NCBI RefSeq assembly: GCF_020382885.2
Contig: NC_058513.1
Coordinates: 13,417,641 to 13,481,640, forward strand
Direction: 5' to 3'
DNA length: 64,000 nt
Origin: Scatophagus argus
Taxonomy: Eukaryota > Chordata > Actinopteri > Scatophagidae
Under the pieces are notes generated by a model, which worked only from the letters and a program-made list of their open reading frames with translations, searched no databases and had not been told where the DNA came from. Below, piece after piece: positions 13,601 through 27,187 of this stretch. The position numbers were made by a program, and so were the translations under genes. Numbering within the stretch: the first letter of the stretch is position 1; every line of letters begins with the position of its first letter.

Positions 13601-16600
13601 CCGAAAGCTTCAGAAGTGGCTGCTTTATGTAGCCAACCTTTGCCAAAAATCCCCTTGTAATTTGAGCTTAAAGTTGCTCCAGACAAATTAAGTGCAAGGT
13701 AATGATTAAGCTATGAATCTATCAGACACTCAGTATGGGAAAGTTTTAGGGAGGTACAGCCTGGCCCGGCTCAGCAATCATTAAAAAGTGCTGACAGCGA
13801 TGGGAGAACAAGTTCCCACTTTGATCCGGTGACAGACCTGAGCTCAGTCTAACGTCATTCTCCTGCTCTGTCTCTTCTCTCTCACTTTTATTAACTCTGA
13901 GGTTCACGCCGCCTTCCACTCAAAATCTGGCAAATACACCCTTATAATACTCATATGAAAGGACTTATGGCATATGAGGAGCATAATCCACCCAGAGAAA
14001 ACTGTGTTGCTTTGTTTGGCTTTCTTCATTTTATAGCGTCATTATCCAGTGAGATGCTTGTATTTAGTATTTTACATCTAATAATCACACCTACTCTTGT
14101 CTCTTATTATTTTCAGTGTTCTAATCCATTTTTTTAATCTTATATATCAGGTTTGCATACATAAATAAAACTGATATGTAATGGGACTTTACATGTAGTT
14201 CTGAATATTTGCATTAAGCAAGCTTTTGCCATTAGGTAATACTTTATCTGTTAGCAATACTGAAGTCTTCGTTTGAGATCTGACAAGGACAGAATAAGAA
14301 ACAAAGGAGTCTCTATAAAATTGTTGCTTGTGAGAACAAACTTTGATGTTTCTTTTGGAAGGATTTATAAGCAGCCCGAGTCGTGTGCTGACTTGAGCCT
14401 CAGCAGTAGGTGACAGTTGGTGTAAGTCAGCCATAAGCAGCAGCACAGATGTAGAATTGAAGGTCTTCTGCTGCCCCCCAGGGGTTTGCAAGGGAGATCA
14501 CAGGCAATCCTGCAGCCAGCAGCCCTCCCTGCTTTACACAGGACTTTCTTTGGGTGACACAGCTTAAGTACATGTGTGTGGTCATGCTGAGGGAACCTAT
14601 CTCAGAACAGTATGGTGGGCATTACGTGCTTTTAGGAAATTAAGTGCAAACAAGTGTAAAACTAACTGCCAATACTCATTCTTCCCCCTTTCAGTATATG
14701 TGAAAATCCAAATTATTTTATTACACTGTAGTTGTTAGGGCTGCACAGTTTTCTATTTCTATTTTCATCAATTTTTTTCTGTTGTGTTACAGTTACAAAT
14801 AAAGCGTATAATGCAATAGGATAACATTCTGTGCTTTCTTGTGGCTGTTCTGCAGCTGATTTTCACAAGAGAGTCAGAAAAATAAATCAAATTGGTATTT
14901 AAATGACAATTAGCACATCTGCGTAATACCATAAAAACAGTCATGGCCTATATTGCTGAGTAAATATTTACTCAAGCTGCAGGAAACAAGGCCTTAACAA
15001 CAAACCATTTGCAAAGACTTCCTATTGAATCGCAGCGTGCAGCCTCAATTCACTGTAAAAAGACGAAACGTTGAAGTGCATTAGGACACAGAAATGCTCA
15101 TAACATCTGTTTCCTTTGTGTTACAGAGGATATCACAATGTAGCAAGCAATATGTGCCATCAGTGACTGGTAGAACAATATTTGTGTTCCCCCGCTCAAA
15201 CAGACACACTGTCACAGAAGCACTTGTCTACATTTTGTAGTTGCTCGAGGAAAATAATTGCCTTATCTGCAACTGTCAAAATGATGAATGCCCTGGAGAG
15301 CACCGAGAATTGACTGATGGAATTGGGGGAAAATCTAATCCCTGATCTGAACACTTTGTATAATACATTAACCCCTCTGGTACAATAGGCTGCACAGAAA
15401 CAGATTTGTATAGACTTGTAGAAATAAATTCAACGGAGGCTGAAGGATCGATAAACATCAGGAGTTATGGCCTCGTCTGTACTGAGTCAACCAGAGCGTC
15501 AGGAAACATTAAGTGCATTGAGATGTATGCAGGAGATGAGTCAAAGAACAGATGCAAAATAAAATATGATGCAGTGCAAGAATATGTGCATTATCCACAT
15601 TATATATTTCAAACAAAAATGAGAATACCTAAGCACCAAAGTAAAATTTAAAAGCCAAAAAAAAAAAAAAAAAATAGACTAAGAAACATGGATTAAATAA
15701 CGAACGTACATGTACTGAATATACACTGAACAATAAGTCTTTCAGAGTTGCTGTATTTGAATGTTCAGTTTTAGTTTTTAGTTTTTCATCCACCAGGAGC
15801 CGAGACACAAACAGAATAACTTAAATTAAAATTAAATATAAACTGATCTGTTTTATGTAGAACAAAATGGAAAGTTAAAAGATGAATGAGAGATACATTA
15901 AAAACAAGGTTAAAATGAATTATACAAGTGCAAAATCACATAGAAAATAACCAAACTGGTTTTCAGTGCAGTTATTGTGTTCTACTGTTTTGCACTACTA
16001 CAACAAACCCCTTTGAACATTTAAAACTGAACTGAACAGCAAATCGTTTGTATTACAGTTTGCTTGGTATGTTGAATTTGGACAACAGAACTCTAATATA
16101 AAAACATACTGTTTTCATATCATCCCAGTACAGTTCCAGCAAAAGTCAAGAAATGCTAATATTAAATTATCACCCTGCCCCAAACACACGCACTGTACGA
16201 ATTCATTCTGAAGTCACTAATAACCACTTTTACAAAAGTTCTTGAATGCAATCTTAAGTGTGATATGCACAGGCGGAAGATGGGAAATTATCTTGTACTC
16301 TTCCTCCATCGGTTCACAAGTGGCTGAGAGGAAATCTCCCCCAGATATGAAGGGATATCTCTCCTGATTAAAACCATATTAACTTTTCATAACCTAACGT
16401 CCGAAAATGAAGTTTTCTAAAAATGAATGGCTGGCACCTACCTGAGAAAGAGTTCTCCCTCTTTTTGTCACACTTGGGTGGAATACATTATCCCCAATAT
16501 TAGGAGAGAACATACCTGTAACAGGTTAATGACCTCACACTTTCCACACCATTTCACTTAGCGGGCCATAGCCAGGAAAAGCTAAACGCTTCACTCCCAC

Positions 16601-19600
16601 TTCACTAAATTATGAATTAGCCAAAAGGTGAGGCGATTAAAGATTCAACATTTTGCGGTTCAACCAATGGAAGGTCTCCTTGTTGAGTGTGGGTGGGATA
16701 TCTTTGACCATTAGCTGAAAGGTGTCTTGATATCCATCACACAGGGCATAAATATTGGAGGAGGAGAACAAATAATTCAGAAATTACCAATCAAAGTGTT
16801 TGCAACCTTGGAGCGAAATTACTCTCTGTAGTATAAATACAACCAACAGCGCAATCTTCATCTATATACATTAATGAATAAATGTATATATCACATATTG
16901 GAAATCACTGAATCATGGGGAGGTTAAATTATTTGTCATGAAGTAGTGGAAATGTTTCAACAGCTGTCATTTTTATCTTGTAATTTTAGATTATATTATT
17001 ATAATCTATATTAGATAAATATTATTTTCAAACCACAGTTATCAACATTAACGAGCATCTTCTGTACACAACACCTTGAATTTGCACTAAGCTGGTAGCA
17101 AACACTGGCATTTTGGAGCACCTACTGTGGCCTTGGCATGTCACACTTCTCCGCCGCACACACTGCGATGTCGGAATAATTTGAACAAATGCTAAATCAT
17201 TGCAAAGCAGCCAGAGAGATCAGTGATGTGAAAGTGAAGTGTTTGCGCTTCCCCAAGGCTCAGTGGCATCTGTTCTACATGTGTGCAGCAGCAACATCCA
17301 TGTTTCACAAATTAATTGTGCTTGTATTAGAGTAAATATTTGACTTTGAAGCACTAAAGCGGTAATTGGAGTCCCTTTCTGTAAAGACGTTTATGCGTCA
17401 GTACTCAACAGGAAAATTAGTTATGTCATGGAAAACCTTTTAAATGATCTTTACAAAATTTGTATTCGATATCGGAGATTTTTAACTTAGCAGTAGATAG
17501 ACAGGTAGATAGATACTTTATTGATCCTGAGGGAAATTCAAGAGGAATCAAGTAAGCCTACATTTCAGAATCTCAGTTTTCTTTTTTGTCAACCTTTGCC
17601 TTGGAGTCTGTCTTGTAAAAAGTGTTTGTTCTGAGCACAAATCAGCAGAATAAGACAGGCTGAAAGCTGCTCTATTTCTAACGTTCTTAATTCTGTAAAT
17701 TGGAGGGTTGTGAGCCCAATTACGGTCTGATGGTTCAGCTCGAGGCCACCAGGGAGAGCTGTGCTTGTTTCTCAGAGTGACTGGAACAAACCACCCAAAC
17801 GGCCTCAGCCCCGTCATAAGGAAAGTTATCACTAATTACTACTGCGTTCTTTTTTTCATTGTCAAAGTGAAAGAGCTTTCAGAATTCCTGTTTTTTTCAA
17901 ATGAGGTTTTGAGTGTCCCTCCACACGTGCCTTTGAACATTGTGAACTTTCATCACGAGGAGGAGGTACAAATGTTGTCATTTTTGCATTTATGCTAGCT
18001 GATGTATTTTCAAAGTTTGGACTCGCTCTTTCTTTAACCTGGCAAAGGAATTATGTACATGAGACCTCTGCAGGATGTGAGGTTGTTGGGGTCTGTTGCC
18101 TCTAATGGCCATTAACTGGGGATTAGTGCTGGTGGGGGCACACATCCCTTTGAAGAGGTAATTCCTCACACTTCCTTACTATAGAAAATCAGGAAGCAAT
18201 CATAGAAGAAACCGTGCAGATGGTCCAGACACGGAAGCCCGTAACCATTTTTTTTTCCTCAGTCACAATTAAGACTTCGAGTAGCCGCTACCATTGTGAA
18301 AGCTTAGCACATCAGAAAATTCAAGGGGACATCAGAATTAGCAGGAAATGCTTAACGCCTGGTCAAACAACTGTGTGTAAAACTGAAGGAGGGAAAGGGT
18401 AATAGTGAGATCAGACTTTGCTTTTTTATTTTTCCGATCATAGTTAAAGTGTTTACAAGCTTGTGGAGTCACTGCAACTCAGTACAGTCACTTTGCAGTT
18501 TCCTGTATTTCTGTCAGCCCAATATATCAAGGCTATAAGACTATAAAAATTGCAAGAGGGGAGAGCAACATGAAGTCACACTTGTAAATGACATATTGCA
18601 TGTTAGTGAGAGTGAAACTGGGCTTGAATCGTTGTACTGCAGCTGGAAGAAAGAGAAAGTGCTCAGTGTTGTACAGTGGAGCACACTGACCTCTACAGGG
18701 ACAAAAGGTTACGAGACAAAAAGGTTACTGTGTCCAGTGGCAGTCTGAGGCTCTGCTGACATTTTACTTTTCAAACAGAGGAAAGTCTTCGGTTTATAAC
18801 ATCTGAATTTTACAACAATTTTCTCAGTAATTCCCAAGTTAAGAAAACACATACAGAAATGTTTAGTGAGTCCTGCACAGCAGCAGGTTTTACATGTTTC
18901 TCTGGTTTCCTCTGGTGGTCTCTCTGGTAAATTGTTAGCATGTCGTCCAAGCCATCCAGACGGTGTTGTATATAGCACAGGGGGGTTTGTTCACTCTTTC
19001 CAAGCTGTTTCTGTATTTTTGCTCTCAAATCACTGACTTTGTAAAACCAGGGGACACTTGCAGAGCCAAATTGAAGGCTGGGGAATGCACTCGTATTTAA
19101 AGTTTGCACGTAAACCGAGAGTTTTGAGGGAGTTGAAAGGGCTGCAGTTGTGATGTGGGGCTCACAGTGGGTGTTTACCCTGATCGTTTGACGTGCAAGT
19201 CAAAACACAAACATATGAATTATCTCTTTTATGAGGTGCAATTCTGCCTTTATAGAGTTCACTTTGGTTTCTCCCAGTGAGCGCGCCATAAAGGCAGTCA
19301 CTTGGCACATATTATGTAGGTTTTGTCTTTGTTTTGCTCATGTCATTTAAACAATTTTCAGATCATGTCAAGTAAATTGTGATATCTCCCCAGTCTTTGT
19401 ATTTTCTGATGGTTTTTTCTGCTTTTTTGCCTCCAAAAACTAAAGCTTAACCTCTTTAAAGTAACCCTGAGAGAGACGTAGTCGGGGCAACCGTTCACCA
19501 AAATACCAAAATAAACATGAGAAGGAATGTTTGTACAGCAGAACATATTCAGTTTCATTAGATTCTTGATTCAGTAAGTTTACGACATACAGAAACCAGC

Positions 19601-20120
19601 ACAAGTGTTCTTTTCCTATTTTCATATTACTGTACATTTAATGATTAATACATGAACCCTGTACTGTGTAGATACTATATAAACTACTTCGAAAAGTGTT
19701 TTATCCATATCTTAAATATCAATATAATCTTAAGTGAATCAGATTGAAATTAAAACAGGCAAAGTTACTTTACAGGTAAAAGTGACAAACCATATTTGTC
19801 TAAATGGTTAAGTTAAGTCAAATTACACACAATGCACATTTGGTCATTTGTTAAGGAGCCAAACAGACAACCTGTACAATTAATTCAAGATGGCAAATGG
19901 TATGTAAGTGCATCTTTTTTTGGTCAGGGTCCTGGATTTTCTACATACATAACATTGTCTGAATTTTTTAACAGCCACATTACATGGCATGGCATAATTC
20001 AAAAATGTAGGTAGACTCACGCTAAAATAATCCCTCTCAGTCATTACTTATGACCCACTAAGTGTGTGGGGATATTTTCTCATTATCTAATTATTTTGCT
20101 GTGTTTGAGATATTGGGTGA
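13601..20120. other. Gene-free non-coding DNA
   Basis: No supported gene. It contains a short A-tract at 15657-15674 and a LINE-type tail at about 17493-17540; otherwise nothing is recognised. Confidence 0.5.
17493..17540. repeat. Remnant LINE/SINE 3' tail
   Basis: GATA-rich repeats are followed by tttattgatcctgagggaaa, a sequence I recognise as the 3' terminal signature of abundant fish non-LTR elements. Only the tail is present, so it is a strongly 5'-truncated copy or solo remnant. Confidence 0.55.
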
Positions 20121-20126
20121 TTCCAA

Positions 20127-20206
20127 AGAAAGATGGCTGAGTCTCATTTCCAGGTTATCAAATATTGACGACCTGGAAATGAGACTCAACAATCTGCTAT
20201 CTTTCT
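20127..20206. repeat. Perfect 17-bp-stem inverted repeat (hairpin)
   Basis: Left arm 20139-20155 (GAGTCTCATTTCCAGGT) is exactly complementary to right arm 20171-20187, separated by a 15-base loop. After an asymmetric internal loop (4 versus 11 bases) an outer 8-bp stem follows, agaaagat at 20127-20134 pairing with 20199-20206. It could be a small MITE, a structured RNA precursor or a chance foldback; no known family is recognised. Confidence 0.8.
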
Positions 20207-20681
20207 CCACAATCGCTTAATGATTTGTTTACAAACAGCAACCAAAAACTGCCGCGTATTATGACTTTGGCTGAAGAGCACAAGCCGGTCGGTCAGCCGG
20301 TTATCTGGCATTTTCAGATGATCAGCATCAGATGCCTCATGAGGCCAATAAACAAAAAATGTCAGTGTCCCAGCTGTGGAACGATGTTAGCGCTCCTTCA
20401 TGTGAGTTTTGAGAAAGTGGTGAAAAAGTTAGTTTTGAGATGGATTATAATTCTTACTGTCTTTTTGACATGTTAACACGTTTCTTCCAACCTGATGGTA
20501 AGCATTAAATATATTATCTTATAATGCAATGAATAATATGACATCACTTCTGACATACCCCCTACATTAAATACCAGTCGTTATCCAGTGTATTTTTCTT
20601 TTTAATTAATTACTAATAATTCCCTCCCAAACAACTGGCTTACTGGCTATAATAACTATGCAGGTATATTAGACTGTAATA

Positions 20682-20684
<3 letters not shown>

Positions 20685-20724
<40 letters not shown>
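20685..20724. repeat. (AT)20 microsatellite
   Basis: An uninterrupted AT dinucleotide run of 40 bases, self-complementary and likely length-polymorphic. Confidence 0.97.
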
Positions 20725-20727
<3 letters not shown>

Positions 20728-22460
20728 ATGTTATGTTATAGCCAAACATCAGATGTGTCCCAGCTGGAGGGGCCCTAAAGCCACAGTCACAGCTTCCTCT
20801 GCTTTATGGTGCATCCATTAGATTATCGGATCCCACGTCAGTCTTCCAAAGATCCAGCTGGCAACATCTGTGTGAGCAACTGGTCGTTTACAAGCATTTG
20901 TAAAAGTCTCACATCTATCACACTCACTTTCCTCATTTAGTGCATAAATTACATTTGTTAATGTTAAAGCTGACCTGCTGTGATTCCACTCCGTGCAGTA
21001 CATATCTTGATTATGTAAAACCCAGATAAAAGTGGCTTTAAGTCAGTATTTTCTACCTGCACTGAAATTCCCAAATGCTAAATACGAGAAACAAGGTGCT
21101 GCATCCATCTTCAAAGTTCAGCTGTGCCCTTGAAAAAGTAAAGATTTGTGTCTCCTCCTCCTTTGGAGGGGCCTCCTTCCTGCACAAACAAACAAAGAAT
21201 CAAAGGTGGCTGAAATGCACAGAAGCAGACATGTGGGACACTGTGAAATAAATACAAAGGTTTTCAAACAGGCAGATATTTTCTGCTTTCAGTGCAGTCA
21301 GTTGGTGCTCATTTGTCATCAGGCATTAATGAAGGCTCTTGGCCTTACCACCTGTTCTGCAGAATCTAGTGTCACACAGATGTTTGTGTAGCTCAGGGGA
21401 CGTTGCTCTCAGACCAGCGGTGGTTGTCCTGTGCAGTATGTGCGGCACCTGTCCGGCTCGGCCTGCCTAAATAATGTAAGTCTAAGTCTCTGTTCTTTGT
21501 TTAAAAGGTATGCACACCTGAGCCTGTCCTCGCCAGGACAAGCAGGTGCACATAAAATGTCACAAAAAACAACTTTTTATTATACTGCCCTCCAAAGTCA
21601 GAGAACAATTGATAACAAAAAAAAGGGTTGGGAGTTTTCAGGCCAGCTAGCAAACTATATAACAGACAGAAAGGTTTTAAGGCTGTTATTTTATTCTTCT
21701 TTTATTCTATAAAGACGTAATTCCCATAGCGCCCCCACAATACCTGTAAGTCTTATGTTTATATTGAAATAATATAATACAGAAATTAATTTACAGTTGT
21801 CTAAATTTAGAGATGTGGTTTACCAGCTTGATTTACACGTAGCCAGAACCAGTTCTTAGGATGGGAACAATGTGAGCACATATTTTAGGTGCACTGTTGA
21901 GTTGAACTCATTTTTTTGATAAGAATCTTGCAATAAGAGAAGGTAAATCTAAGCTTGTTAGACGCACTGGCCTCTTTATATAACGTGCTTTTCTCTAAGG
22001 GGAATTCTACCGTGGCAAAAAAACCCACTTTATCTGCACCCACCATCTGCATAAGACCACATCCTTGTGCATTAGAAATAGAGTAGCTTTGTGTACTAGA
22101 CATGGCCAAGGTGCAAAAGGTATGAAAATGTTCCCCTTCCTGCTGCCCCAATCAAAGGGAGTGAGAGCCTGCTGTGGAAAGAGCTGACCTGTTTCCTGCT
22201 GGCTTGACTCCTCTCACAGAGTATATTTAGAGGTGGCAGGGAAAGAAACAGGACAAAACAGAGAAGAAGAAAGCCAGGAAGTGGTTCATGTCTCTCTATT
22301 GTAAAACTGAATTTCACCGGATGTCTTTGAAATTTCTGCCCAGGTGATGGTTTGAGTTCTTTCCATCATCACTTAAAACAATTTAAATATCACTTTAAGT
22401 TCATTTTTGTCATATTAAACTTGACAAATGACCACATTCTCCTTGTGTTATTCTTTTACG
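20725..22460. other. Gene-free non-coding DNA
   Basis: No exon, RNA gene or repeat is recognised in this stretch. Confidence 0.45.
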
Positions 22461-22463
22461 GGA

Positions 22464-22778
22464 TACACTATATAGACAAAAGCATTCATACACACCTCTT
22501 TATGGGGCTGTTTTTCAGGCGTTGGGCTCAGTCCCTTACTTCCAGTGAAGGGAAGTCTTAATGCTTCAGCATTCCAAGACATTTTGGACATTGCTATGTT
22601 TCCAACTTTGTGGCAACAGTTTGGGGAAGGCCCTTTTTTAGTCCAGCATGACTGTGCCCCAGTGCACAAAGCTAGGTCCACAAAGCAAGTGGCCCTAGCC
22701 TCAACCCCACCAAGTTATGTTTTTAGACTGCAGTCCCTGTTGGTGGAATGGTCAGGTGTCCCAATACTTTTGTATACA
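22464..22778 (+). mobile_element. Deleted Tc1/mariner element, copy 1
   Basis: It starts with the terminal inverted repeat cactatatagacaaaagc and ends with ggtgtcccaatacttttgta, the opposite terminus. Between them lies a piece of Tc1-type transposase. The frame from about 22545 reads ASAFQDILDIAMFPTLWQQF and then the QHDCAPVHKARS segment that precedes the last catalytic region. The N-terminal DNA-binding half and the C-terminal end, including the DLNPIEHLW-type motif, are missing. The element therefore cannot move by itself. It shares a deletion junction with the copies at 51966-52446 and 52611-52695. Confidence 0.88.
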
Positions 22779-25700
22779 TTGTGTACATTCAGGACAGCAT
22801 TCATTATTTAAACTTAGCTCTGTCATTTGGGGTCAAATATAGACATATCATTTAATACAACACATAGCTCTATTTCTGACACTAACCCATATTAGAAGTA
22901 TCACAGCTGTGACAACTTCAAATTCTGAATCCCACAACAGGCTGCCACAGTCTGTAATTATTCTTCTACTTGTACTCAAAATAAACAGTCTCCATTCCTC
23001 GGTTAGTGGTGCATGATGCTCAATGACTAACACAAATCGTTCTTTGTTTCTGTAGCTTCTAGTTTTAGACGAGACAAAATTCAAGGTGAGGCAAAAGGTG
23101 GGAATGAAAGCCCACAATTTTGATATTTTTAAACGGCTGCAGTTCAGTTTCTCCACCATCATTTCCTACGTGTAAAAATAGATATTGGTAGTCCTGCTGG
23201 TCTGCTTCACAAACATTTTTTCAGCAGCTTTAGCTGATCCTTTCATCTGTGGCAACCATGTAACACCATCACGTGGTCGCCGCTTCTCTTCGTCATCTGT
23301 TACATCAGAAAGAAGAAGGCCTGTTATTACGCAGCTGAGGCAGGAGATTAATCCATAATTGGTAAATGCATCAGCATCAGATTGGCATCAGCATCCTTCT
23401 GCTCCTTTTAGCCCTAAGCTGCAGTGCCTGTTTTATTGTGACTAATAGTGGCAGTAGAAAGGCACTTACTCTGTATTTGGAGCAAAGCCAGCAGAGGGGG
23501 ACAAATGGAGCGACCCATTCAGTACTTCTAAAGTTTTTTTTAAGACCTTTTCGCTCTAGCTTGGTGCCCACACAAAAGGAGGTATTGATGTAAGGGAAGA
23601 CTGAAGCTTTGTGTTATACCCACCAGCACTGGCTCCGGAAGCAGTTCTTTCACAGACCTCAATTCAAAATGCAAATGGTGGCACATCTTGTACTCGGGGA
23701 GCCTACAGTAAGCCTGTAAGCTCTGCAGCACTTTACTAACTCACAGCAATTTCAAGAAATGATGCTGTGTTGTATGTGATATTATGATATCAAGCAAAGA
23801 TTAACTGCTGCAGTATACAAATTTTCCTTCCTTCAGCAGAAGCCAAACTAAAAGTGATTTTCTGGTATCGCAAAAAATTATTTTATGTCTTTGAAATGTC
23901 TCAGGTAGGAATGCGACTCTGGGTTTGAAACACATGAATCAGGAGAGTAGACAAAAAAGAAACGGTAAGTAAAAACAGGAACAACACCAGTTCACTGAGA
24001 ATTAGAGCGATGCATTGCTGTCTTGTTTTCTTTACACCACCTGCTGACCTAACCTCAACTATTTACTTAACCTCTCCCCTCACCCACAAAACCGTTGTTT
24101 AAACTGCAGGGGGCTGACTGAAAACTAAATGTCATGTTAGATGGCTAAAACCACGAAACATGCATGTTATTTCAAACTGGAATGAATATCTAAATTTAGA
24201 GCGGGAGTACTGCTTTTTGTTTTCTTGAGGGACTGGGTAGAGGGGTTGGCCGTGCTATGCATAAACACTGAGCTCACAATCAAAATGATAACGGGTGTTC
24301 CAGGGAAAACAAATGCAAACCCAGAGAAAACCAAGTAGGGAAGTCAGAGATTACGCTGAAAATTCCTGGTGTTTCTCACAAATCACATGCCTTCTGATAC
24401 ACCAACAAGCCTTCTATTTGGATGATTAAAGCATCAACAAAGTTCAACCACAAACAAACTGAAACACAAATGCCTTTTTTCCTTGGTAAGAGTAGACATT
24501 TTTCTAAAGAAGAAGAAGGAATTTCAGATCATTTTTAACAGAACATTTTTGTCATTTGTCACATTTGTCACACATTTGTCACATTTCTTCACAGAGAGGA
24601 TCCAGACAGTATTGTAAGGATGAAAACTAGTCACTGATTTTTTTTTTAAAGCTACCACAGTCATCACAATTATTGTTATTTTGTTCTTTTATACATTTCG
24701 GTGGCTGCAATGGTCAGACAGCTTGATCCTCTGCCCACGTCGCGGGGACTCTTCGCACATGTTTTGCTGAATCTAAATCCAGAGAAAATGGGCATCCATT
24801 TCCGTTCTGTCAGTGACTTTTATGGTGTGGTCAGCCACAAGAGAGTACTCAACAAACAAAAAAAAAAAAAAAAAAAATTGCATTGTGTGTCAAGTTAGAA
24901 GGCAATTAAAAAATTTTGCTCAGCAGTTCAGTGACACGTGATGAAAATACATTCATACTGTCAGCGCGTAGTTATGATTTCAAATATGTTATGAGATGCA
25001 ACCTGTTGAAACCAACTTCCTGCTGAAAGATGAATGGAAAACGGATAAGGAAGACAGCGAGGGACACATATAGATAAATTTTGAGCAGATCCTGAATAAG
25101 CCAATGCAGTTATGGTCATTTGTGTGTGAGAAAAAAAAGAAAGCAGTGTCCACTCTCATTTCTACACTGCTTTTCACTGTATTGACAGCAAACCATATCA
25201 GAGCTTTGATGTCTCTCTATGGCTGTACATGTTTTTAAAAAAGGCACTCATAAATCCCCAGGTTACCATTTCCTGTTTGAGCTGAAAAATGTCTGGCTTT
25301 AATAGCAACAAGACAGCTCATGTGACATTTGATCCCATGTCAATAAAAGCCTATGAAACAGGTTTTATTGCCAGCGCTTAGTTGAAGCAGCATGACACTG
25401 GCTGAGAAATCCTTCCAGTGTGAAGTTTGCCACAGAGCTTCATGCAGCTTCTGCTGATATGCTGGAAAACAGCATGGATTTTATGTACAGTTTGGAAACA
25501 GTGAGAGATGAGTGAAAACTCAATAACAGTGACATTTACAATACAGTAGTTTTATATGAGAGATAAAAACTGCTTAATTTGTCTCTCCATCGCTCATCGG
25601 CTGTAAACAGAGAGAGACATTGAAATCCTGTGCCGACTCCTTGCAGTCACTCATTATCGCAAGCGACAACCTGAGTTTTATGAATTGCATTCCACAGTCT

Positions 25701-27187
25701 GAGATAATTTACTGCGTGTTTACATTTATGTCTCCTGTTCAGCCATCATTATCATCTGCAACAGTTTAATGTGTAGCTTTGGGACACGTCTGATTTAACT
25801 CGGTTTTTTGTTTGTTTATCACGTCAGCGCAGTGTCGTTCAGATCCTCTCCTCTGGCTTTTCTTTTGCATATGTCAGACCCCTAAAGGTTGATGTGGCAG
25901 GGTACCATATAACAGAGCAGGAGGGTGGGGTTACCCAAATGCCCTCATTTTACCGCAGAGGGGGGTGGGAAGGCTTTAATTCAGTGGAAAGTGGTTATTC
26001 TATATTTGCTCCAACCATACAGTTACTCCACCCTCCACACGTCCCACATAAATCCACTCCAATATAAGAGTTTATGAATGCTGAATCTCTCCTCATTAGG
26101 TTTAAACTCAGACGCTGCAGACCCTTTAACACTCGTTTTTTTATTGAAGCAGAACAGCCAGCCAAAAACAACCAGATAATAATCTGTTGATATGAGTGAA
26201 CATACTTCAAAGCTTTGCTTCAAGCTGTGCGAGAGCTCAGATGAGTCTAACAAAATGTATTTAAACAAAAAGGTCACTTTTGGTGTGAAAGATAATGACT
26301 GCAGTGGAAAGAGAAAGACTATATAAAGGACAGCTTTCCTGTGTTTCTGTAAGCGGGTGGGGTCAGGTGGACCAAAATTACTTGGACCACATTATATGTA
26401 AAGTTGAGGTAATTACTAGGTTTGCAGACTTAAATAGCTGGGCCCACAGTGGTGAGCACGCTGGAAGTTAAGGAAGCCTCCACAGTGTGCTTGCTTCTTG
26501 CCTCCTCAGGGACAAACTAGTCAGACTGCAGGCAGTTTAAACATTTGGTTTAGGTAGAACAACAAAGAGCCGGAGACACTTCAATTAACCACTCAAAGTG
26601 AAGTTTTGGAAATCAGCGAGTGGTTGTGTTTCACAACTAAAATGATGAAATTAACTGTGAATGGTTCTTTTATAGAGCTCTTTCCATCTTGTGGCAATAA
26701 GAGGTCAAAATTTCAATTAGTCAATTGCTTTGCTGTGTGACCAAATAACCATGGTGTGAACAGCTTAAACATTACACTTGATAAACGTTATGCTAGCATT
26801 GTCACGGTAACCATGTTAGCATGCCACATTACGGCTGTAGACTTTTAGGTCATGTTAATACTGCTAATGTAGTGTTCCTGCATTTGGTACATGCTGTAAT
26901 CGCAGGCAGACCCCGACTAACGATCAGTGAAGCGTCATACTCCATTAGAAGCTTTATGAACGTCTTTATTTAATGCAGAGGAACGGTTGACTGTGTATTG
27001 TATTGCGTTCCTTATATTTTACACCACCTGGATAAGTTCTTAACATCCTCTACGCTGATCTGAAAGATAACTGACAAACATGACAAAATGTGAAAGTTAA
27101 ATGAAAAACTCTTTCCGCTAAGAGTTTTGATGGAGACCGAATTTTCATGCCAAAAGCAAGATGTTTTACAGTAAATGCAGAAGAACA
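22779..27187. other. Gene-free non-coding DNA
   Basis: No supported gene. A short TTTGTCACA tandem patch lies near 24550-24590 and an A-tract near 24859-24878. Nothing else is recognised. Confidence 0.45.

Noticed and set aside
16985-17010. AGATTAT/ATAATCT palindrome
   Set aside because: Seven-base stem in very AT-rich DNA; expected by chance.
24550-24595. Repeated TTTGTCACA units, considered as a CRISPR-like or satellite array
   Set aside because: Only a few short imperfect units without spacers; simple slippage repeat.
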